Below, piece by piece: positions 1 through 4,998 of a DNA stretch of 7,937 nt (positions within the stretch are counted from its first letter, which is position 1; each line of letters starts with the position of its first letter). This DNA comes from an uncultured Bacteroidales bacterium. GTDB taxonomy: Bacteria > Bacteroidota > Bacteroidia > Bacteroidales > UBA932. The notes beneath the pieces are model-generated. The model was given only the letters and a program-made list of their open reading frames with translations, ran no database searches and was not told where the DNA came from. The stretch spans positions 1 to 7,937 of the forward strand of contig CAMJRT010000048.1 in assembly GCA_946408295.1 (NCBI GenBank), written 5' to 3'. A program made the translations under genes and the position numbers.

Positions 1-1627
1 ACGCATCGTCCGCATCGTAGAAATTGACCTTGAACGGCGAGTTGAGTTTGGGGACGTGAAGGCCAATCCAGGGGACGCGTACAAAGTTCTCGCCTTCTTT
101 CCAACGGTTCAGGTCGTTGGCCCGGAATCCCTCGTAGACCAGTTCGATGGCCCTTTCCCGGCGGATTTCCAGCAGGACGGGGTCAGTTACGTCGGGATAG
201 AAGGTGTCTTTGAGATAGTTGTCTATGCTCGTGGGCTTGGAGGTCGTCACGCCAGCCTTGTCCTGGATGCCGGCCCGGCGGCGAATCGCCCCGATGGTTT
301 CGCTCCATTCCCCGTCGGTGAGGGTGCCCAGTTCCGCTTTCGCCTCGGCGTAATTGAGCAGCACTTCCGCGTAGCGGATGATAGGCAGGCTGTTTTCGTT
401 TTTGCCGTCGTTGCCATTCTTGTCCACATCGTCTTCCACGAATTTAATCACGTGGTAGCCGGTGATGGCTGTTCCTTCTATCATGCCGGGGCGGCGCCCT
501 TTCCAGTTGGTTCCGCGAATCTGATAGTAGGGGCCGCGCACGGTCTGGGCCAGGCGTTCATCCCGGTTGGTGAATTCATTTCTGAATTCCGTCAAGGAAT
601 ACTTGGACTTGTCGGTAAAGCGGGAGCCGTCCTTCAGCAGGTAGGTGTAGATGAAAGCGCGGGACAGGCAGGCGCCGCTGCCGGTGGTCGTCGAGTTCCA
701 GTATTTGTTGGCGTTGCCCGTGACCAAGTCCGTCAGAGAGGCCTGTACGCCGAGAATAACTTCGTTGGTCATCACATCCTTGGAATAGAAAAGGCTGCGG
801 TAACTTCCCAGCGACGGGTTGGTCATCGCATTATCCGCCAGCCATTTTTCGTAAGTCGCATCGGGATAACTGTTGGCGCAGGTTACCGTGTTGAGCGAGG
901 CCTTCCCGGACTTCATCACCTGATCAGCGGCTCTGTAGGCCAGTTCGTACAGGGCGTTGGCCGTCCACCGGACGGTTCCTTCGTTGTGATACTTCCTCCA
1001 GGCGGCCTCGAACAGGCAGACGCGGCTCTTCAACGCCCAGGCGGCATTCTTGGAAATGCGCGTGTTGCTGATGGAGGAGAGGGTCTGGATGTGGCCGGCG
1101 GCGAAATCCAAGTCCTCGATGAGGTGGGTGACAATCTCGTCGCGGGAGTCCCGGTTTTTGTACATCTCGTCGAAGTCGGTGCTTTGCAGGCAATGCTCGA
1201 ACCACGGTACGCGTCCGTAGGTGGTCAGTTTGTCATAGTAGAACCAGGCACGGAACCAGCGGGCGATTCCTTCGTAGTGATCTTTCACCTCCTGTGAAAC
1301 CGTGCAGTACGGGCTATGGATGCCGTCTATGAAGAAATTGACATCGCGCAGTGCGCTCCAACTCCAAGAGGTGGGTGTTTCCGCGCTATAATTGTTGGTG
1401 TAAAATGCATTGCTGCTTTTGCATACGCCGTAGTCGGTGGAAGATCCTTCCATCGAAGCCAGGTCATTCAAGGAGGGGAGTTGTTGGTAAAAGTTCAGCG
1501 AATAGGCTTCCAAGCCTTGTTCACTGCCAAAAACATTTTCCCGCGTAACGGAAGTGACCAACGGCTCCTCCAGCGAGCAGGCGGGGAGGAAGAAAAGACC
1601 AATCAGTATTATCTTAACCTTGTTCAT
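1..1627 (-). CDS. SusD/RagB-family surface glycan-binding lipoprotein (3' end beyond the left edge)
   Basis: Outer-membrane lipoprotein of the SusD/RagB family, which binds oligosaccharide at the cell surface and acts as a lid on its SusC partner. I translated it directly; 542 codons are visible and open to the left edge with no stop. The ATG at 1625-1627 starts a type II signal peptide with lipobox LPAC, giving Cys17 as the lipidated residue. The next residues, S-L-E-E, resemble the acidic surface-export signal of Bacteroidota lipoproteins (inference). Family hallmarks include WFRAWFYYDKLTTYGRVPW (residues 124-142), the TPR-type helix NAAWALKSR (194-202), and EIRRERAIEL...EGFRANDLNRW (from residue 487). 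SusD proteins usually end some tens of residues after this last motif, so the missing part is probably short. The gene lies 5 bp after the susC-like stop, so the two are almost certainly co-transcribed and may be translationally coupled. No Shine-Dalgarno sequence is seen, as is normal in this phylum. The glycan is unknown. Confidence 0.95.
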   Translation of the reverse strand, partial: MNKVKIILIGLFFLPACSLEEPLVTSVTRENVFGSEQGLEAYSLNFYQQLPSLNDLASMEGSSTDYGVCKSSNAFYTNNYSAETPTSWSWSALRDVNFFIDGIHSPYCTVSQEVKDHYEGIARWFRAWFYYDKLTTYGRVPWFEHCLQSTDFDEMYKNRDSRDEIVTHLIEDLDFAAGHIQTLSSISNTRISKNAAWALKSRVCLFEAAWRKYHNEGTVRWTANALYELAYRAADQVMKSGKASLNTVTCANSYPDATYEKWLADNAMTNPSLGSYRSLFYSKDVMTNEVILGVQASLTDLVTGNANKYWNSTTTGSGACLSRAFIYTYLLKDGSRFTDKSKYSLTEFRNEFTNRDERLAQTVRGPYYQIRGTNWKGRRPGMIEGTAITGYHVIKFVEDDVDKNGNDGKNENSLPIIRYAEVLLNYAEAKAELGTLTDGEWSETIGAIRRRAGIQDKAGVTTSKPTSIDNYLKDTFYPDVTDPVLLEIRRERAIELVYEGFRANDLNRWKEGENFVRVPWIGLHVPKLNSPFKVNFYDADDA

Positions 1628-1632
1628 AGTTG

Positions 1633-4600
1633 TCAGATTTTAATGGTTAAACCGATGCTGAAGGTGCGCAGGGAAGTCTGGCTGTTGCCGTCTCCCGAGT
1701 TGGTGCCGCTGGGCGTGAGATCCACATCGCCGCCCTTGGTGGCCGTGACGATGTCGATGTCCGTTGTCAGGTTGTAGATGGGAGCCCAGGTAAACAGATT
1801 CTCTCCGGCGAAATAGATGCCGATGCCGCTGATGCCCGCCTTCTTGAACCATTTGGAGGGCATGTTCCAGCCGATCTGAACGTTTTGCAAACGGAGGTAG
1901 GAGGCGTCCATCACATAGCGGTCCACTTTGTTGGCGCTGGTGAAGAAGATGCGGTAGTAGCCGGTGTACTTGGGCAGAAAGGCATCCTTGTGCTCCGGTG
2001 TCCAGGCGTTGTTGATCGTCCAGGCCAGGGCGTTGCCGTACGGGCGGTGGTACTGTCCCCAGATGATGGACTCGCCGCTGGGGTACCAGTCCTGCTTGCC
2101 CACGCCCTGGAACATCGCGGAAGCGTAGATGCCGTTCCATTCCAGGCTGAGCGAGAAGGAATACAGATAGCGGGGATGCTTGTTGGCGATGCGGATCTGG
2201 TCGCCCGGGTCGTCCACCGTATTCGAGCCCTTGTCAATGATCTGGTTGCCGTTGCGGTCGACGAGGATGACGTCGCCGGCCTTGGTGGAATAGCCTTCAT
2301 TGAGTTGCATGATGTTGTTGACATAGGGCCGGCCGGGACCGTAGTAGTTGTTGACTTGATAGAGGCTGTCGAAGAAGCCGCCGAACTGATAGCCCCAGAT
2401 TTCCCCGATTTCCTGTCCCTCGTAATAGTCGGTGAGCGACTTGGTGGGGTTGTTGTAGCGGGTGATGAAGGAGCGGTTGTCGGACAGCGAGGCCTTCACG
2501 CCCACGTTGAGGTTGTGTCCGCCCACGGGGAAGGAGCCGTCGTATCCCAGGCTGACTTCAAAGCCCCGCGTGACGAGGTCGGCGTAATTGCCCTTCGGAG
2601 GATCCGCCCCGTAGGTGTCGGGCAGGGTGGGGCCGACGGTGTACATATTCAAGGTGTTGCGCACATAATAATCGGCGCTGAGGTTGATGCAGCCGTTGAA
2701 GAAGCCCAGGTCGATACCGCCGTCCACCGTCCGGGAGGTCTCCCAGGTGAGGTTGTCCGGAATCTGGCTGGGGATGCTGGTCATCCTGCGTTTCGCTTCG
2801 CCGTCGATAACGTTGCTGAGGGTGGAGAAACTGAAACGTTCGAGATAGGAATAGGCAGCCACGTTACCGTTGCCGAGTTCGCCCCAGGAACCCCTGAACT
2901 TGACATTGGAGATAATCTTGGGATCGACTTTCCACCAATGCTCGCGCGACAGTCGCCAGGCGACGGATACCGAAGGGAAGAAGCCCCATTGCTGGTTGGA
3001 AGGGAATTTGGAAGAGCCGTCATAGCGGCCGTTGATTTCCAGCAGGTAGCGCTCGTCGTAGGCATAATTGATGCGGGCGAAGACGCCGGAAGTCCGCCAC
3101 ATGCTCTCGTGGGACCAGTTGGTCATCGTCTCGCTCAAGGCCAGGTTGATGGATTCGACATTGTTCGCCAGCAGGCCGTAGCGGAGCGTCTCTACGGTTT
3201 TGCCGGTCTGACGCTCGAAGTTGTAACCCAACAAGGCGTGGAAGTCGTGCTTGCCGCCGAAGATTTTCTTGTATTCGGCATAGGCGTTGACCGACATATA
3301 GTCGCCCCGGTACCAAGTCTCGTTGACATAGTCGTTGACGCCGGGCGTTCCGATGTAGTCGATGTGTCCCGGAGCGTCGCTGTAACTGATGGTCGCCTTC
3401 TTTTTCTTGTTGTTGTACCAGTTGATCTTGTAGGAGAAGTCGGCGTTGACGCTGAAACTGTCGTCAAAGAAGGACGCCTTCACGCCGGTCGTAGTCGTGA
3501 AAGTGTCGCGCAACTTGTCCGTATAGGTGTTGCCTTGTACCAGACCGCCGATGGCAGCGGCTCCGGTGAAGGTCAGCGTGCCATCGGGGTTGTAGAGCGG
3601 GGAGCAAACACGGCCGTTGTCCTGGATGCTCCGCAGGAAGTTGCCGCTGTTGGTGCCGTTGTCGGAGGCCGGGATGTGGTTCTTCTCGTGGTTGTAGGAC
3701 ATATTCTCCCAGATTTTCAACCATTTGTACGGCCTGGCGGTTACCTTGGCCCGCAACGCGGTGGTCTGGTACACATCCGGATTGTAGTTGAGGATACCGT
3801 CATATTTGTAGAGACGGCCGGAGAGGTAGTAGTCGAGTTTGCCCGTCGTGCCGCTGGCGGAAAGGTTGTGGGTATGGGCCAGCGTAAAAGGCTTGTAGAT
3901 GAGTTTGTAATAGTTGGTGTTGCCGTAATAGACATATTTCCCGTCATCGCCGATGGCGGTGTCGCCCGGAATCCGGTAACTCTTGCGGTGCTTGAACTCG
4001 TCCATCCAGTCCTGGTTCCAAGACATATCTCCGTTCAGGAAGGTGACCGGTTCGTAGCCGTAATAATTGTAGTAGGCATCCCGGAACAGGCTGGCATACA
4101 CATAACCGTCCTCGATGATGTTCGGCAGGTTGGTCGGAGACAGGAAGGAAATGTTGCCGCTGTAGTTGAAGTTGAACTTACCGGCATCTTCCGAAGCGCT
4201 CTTGGTCGTGATGAGCACGACGCCGAACGTCGCCCGGGAACCATAGATGGAGGCGGAGGCCGCATCCTTCAGCACGGACACGCTTTCGATATCGTCCGGA
4301 TTGAGCAGGGAGGGGTCGCCTTCCACACCGTCAATCAGCACCAGCGCGCTGCCGCCGCCGCCCACGGAGGTTGTTCCGCGGATGTTGAAATCGGCCGTAC
4401 GGCTGGGCTTGCCGTCGGACAGCGAGATGTTGAGGTTCGGAATGGCGCCCACCAGCATCTGCGTGGCGTTGGCGGCGGGACGGCCTTCGAAAACTTCCGA
4501 AGACACCTGGTCCACGGCACCGGTCAGGTTGGCCCGTTTGACGGAGCCGTAACCCACGACCACGACATCCTCCAGATACTCGGAGGAGGTCTTCAGGCGA

Positions 4601-4884
4601 ATGGTGAGTTTGGAGGAACTGCTCGCCGTAAAGACATAGTCGGCGTAGCCCAGGGAAGACACCACGATTTCCTGCCCCTTGGGAGCCTTGAAGGAGAAGG
4701 CGCCGTCCAGGTCGGTGATGCTTCCCGTGCTGCTGCCCTTGACCAGCACGGATGCTCCGATGATGGTCTCACCGGTGGCGTCGTCCAACACGACGCCGTT
4801 GACGTCGACCTCGCCTTGCGCGCGGGCCGTCCAGCCTGCGGATAAAGCGAACGCCAAGCATAGAGTTGATAGAATTCTTTTCAT
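1633..4884 (-). CDS. SusC/RagA-family TonB-dependent outer-membrane glycan transporter
   Basis: Complete 1083-residue TonB-dependent transporter that imports oligosaccharides across the outer membrane with its SusD partner, powered by TonB/ExbBD. The ATG at 4882-4884 is supported by a clean Sec signal peptide: MKR, a hydrophobic stretch, and likely cleavage near A-R-A/Q (about residue 22). A carboxypeptidase-regulatory-like beta-sandwich follows at about 24-98 (VNGVVLDDATGETIIGASV; DLDGAFSF), then the TonB-box region EDVVVVGYG (105-113). The plug spans about 114-228 with the SusC signature DFNIRG (165-170), LVLIDGVEGD (181-190) and DIESVSVLKDAASASIYGSRA (198-218), ending LITTK. The remainder is an aromatic-rich beta-barrel that ends with the typical strand LRTFSIGLTIKI. 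The length is normal for the family. There is no STN or anti-sigma-interaction extension before the beta-sandwich, which fits regulation by the neighbouring HTCS rather than by an ECF-sigma/anti-sigma pair. It ends in TGA 5 bp before the susD-like gene. The substrate cannot be read from the sequence. Confidence 0.97.
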   Translation of the reverse strand: MKRILSTLCLAFALSAGWTARAQGEVDVNGVVLDDATGETIIGASVLVKGSSTGSITDLDGAFSFKAPKGQEIVVSSLGYADYVFTASSSSKLTIRLKTSSEYLEDVVVVGYGSVKRANLTGAVDQVSSEVFEGRPAANATQMLVGAIPNLNISLSDGKPSRTADFNIRGTTSVGGGGSALVLIDGVEGDPSLLNPDDIESVSVLKDAASASIYGSRATFGVVLITTKSASEDAGKFNFNYSGNISFLSPTNLPNIIEDGYVYASLFRDAYYNYYGYEPVTFLNGDMSWNQDWMDEFKHRKSYRIPGDTAIGDDGKYVYYGNTNYYKLIYKPFTLAHTHNLSASGTTGKLDYYLSGRLYKYDGILNYNPDVYQTTALRAKVTARPYKWLKIWENMSYNHEKNHIPASDNGTNSGNFLRSIQDNGRVCSPLYNPDGTLTFTGAAAIGGLVQGNTYTDKLRDTFTTTTGVKASFFDDSFSVNADFSYKINWYNNKKKKATISYSDAPGHIDYIGTPGVNDYVNETWYRGDYMSVNAYAEYKKIFGGKHDFHALLGYNFERQTGKTVETLRYGLLANNVESINLALSETMTNWSHESMWRTSGVFARINYAYDERYLLEINGRYDGSSKFPSNQQWGFFPSVSVAWRLSREHWWKVDPKIISNVKFRGSWGELGNGNVAAYSYLERFSFSTLSNVIDGEAKRRMTSIPSQIPDNLTWETSRTVDGGIDLGFFNGCINLSADYYVRNTLNMYTVGPTLPDTYGADPPKGNYADLVTRGFEVSLGYDGSFPVGGHNLNVGVKASLSDNRSFITRYNNPTKSLTDYYEGQEIGEIWGYQFGGFFDSLYQVNNYYGPGRPYVNNIMQLNEGYSTKAGDVILVDRNGNQIIDKGSNTVDDPGDQIRIANKHPRYLYSFSLSLEWNGIYASAMFQGVGKQDWYPSGESIIWGQYHRPYGNALAWTINNAWTPEHKDAFLPKYTGYYRIFFTSANKVDRYVMDASYLRLQNVQIGWNMPSKWFKKAGISGIGIYFAGENLFTWAPIYNLTTDIDIVTATKGGDVDLTPSGTNSGDGNSQTSLRTFSIGLTIKI

Positions 4885-4901
4885 AAGGTTTTTGCGTCAC
4901 A

Positions 4902-4917
4902 CCCGGATACAACCGGG
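4902..4917 (-). other. Small hairpin in the predicted susC-like mRNA leader
   Basis: On the minus strand CCCGG (4917-4913), loop TTGTAT and CCGGG (4906-4902) form a perfect 5-bp G+C stem, extendable by one G-U pair. If transcription starts near 4926-4929, it sits about 10 nt from the mRNA 5' end and leaves 17 nt of A-rich sequence before the ATG. It is not followed by a T-run, so it is not an intrinsic terminator. It could stabilise the 5' end or keep the start region open. Such a short stem can also arise by chance. Confidence 0.4.
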
Positions 4918-4932
4918 CTATCTTAACAATCG

Positions 4933-4940
4933 CAAATTTA
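4933..4940 (-). promoter_or_regulatory. Bacteroidota-type -7 box for the susC/susD-like operon
   Basis: On the minus strand this reads TAAATTTG, a perfect match to the Bacteroides -7 consensus TAnnTTTG. It lies 48 bp upstream of the susC-like ATG, which predicts a transcription start near 4926-4929 and a leader of about 40-45 nt. No TTTG appears at the expected -33 position about 20 bp further upstream, where the sequence is TTCTATTAATAATC. A good -7 box with a poor -33 element suits a promoter that needs an activator, here probably the HTCS. The motif was found by eye and the start site is inferred. Confidence 0.7.
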
Positions 4941-4980
4941 TCTTGGCCACATGATTATTAATAGAAGAATTCTGCCAAGA
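4941..4980. promoter_or_regulatory. Perfect 7-bp inverted repeat abutting the -7 box (candidate HTCS operator)
   Basis: TCTTGGC at 4941-4947 and its exact reverse complement GCCAAGA at 4974-4980 are separated by 26 bp of AT-rich sequence. The arm centres are 33 bp apart, about three helical turns, so both would face the same side of the DNA. The downstream arm touches the -7 box directly, and the pair spans roughly the -12 to -52 region of the predicted promoter, where an AraC-type activator could contact polymerase. An 8-bp palindrome ATCGCGAT (4984-4991) lies just upstream. AraC-family proteins more often bind direct repeats, so the role is inferred. The long spacer and lack of a following T-run argue against a terminator for the upstream gene. 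Confidence 0.45.
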
Positions 4981-4998
4981 AATATCGCGATTCTCAAT

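Noticed and set aside
56..1297. Plus-strand open frame of 413 codons opposite the susD-like gene
   Set aside because: Mirror-register shadow of the SusD-like coding sequence, which I translated and which carries a lipobox and SusD hallmarks.
1885..4845. Plus-strand open frame of 986 codons opposite the susC-like gene
   Set aside because: It shares the codon register of the minus-strand gene and stays open because that gene hardly uses TTA, CTA and TCA codons, whose complements are stops. Its translation shows no recognisable domain or signal peptide, whereas the minus strand reads as a textbook SusC.
4885..4900. Plus-strand antisense promoter near the susC-like start (as for PUL antisense RNAs of the DonS type)
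   Set aside because: The sequence TAAGGTTTTTG has the wrong spacing for TAnnTTTG, and no -33 element was found, so an antisense RNA cannot be supported.
4871..4973. Palindrome AGAATTCT occurring twice (4871-4878 and 4966-4973)
   Set aside because: One copy lies within the susC-like start codons (K-R-I-L) and the other in the AT-rich spacer. The spacing fits no regulator pattern, and a short AT-rich palindrome is likely chance.
4941..4980. Inverted repeat read as an intrinsic terminator of the HTCS gene
   Set aside because: The arms are only 7 bp with a 26-nt AT-rich spacer and no T-run after the stem on the minus strand, and the repeat directly abuts the promoter box.
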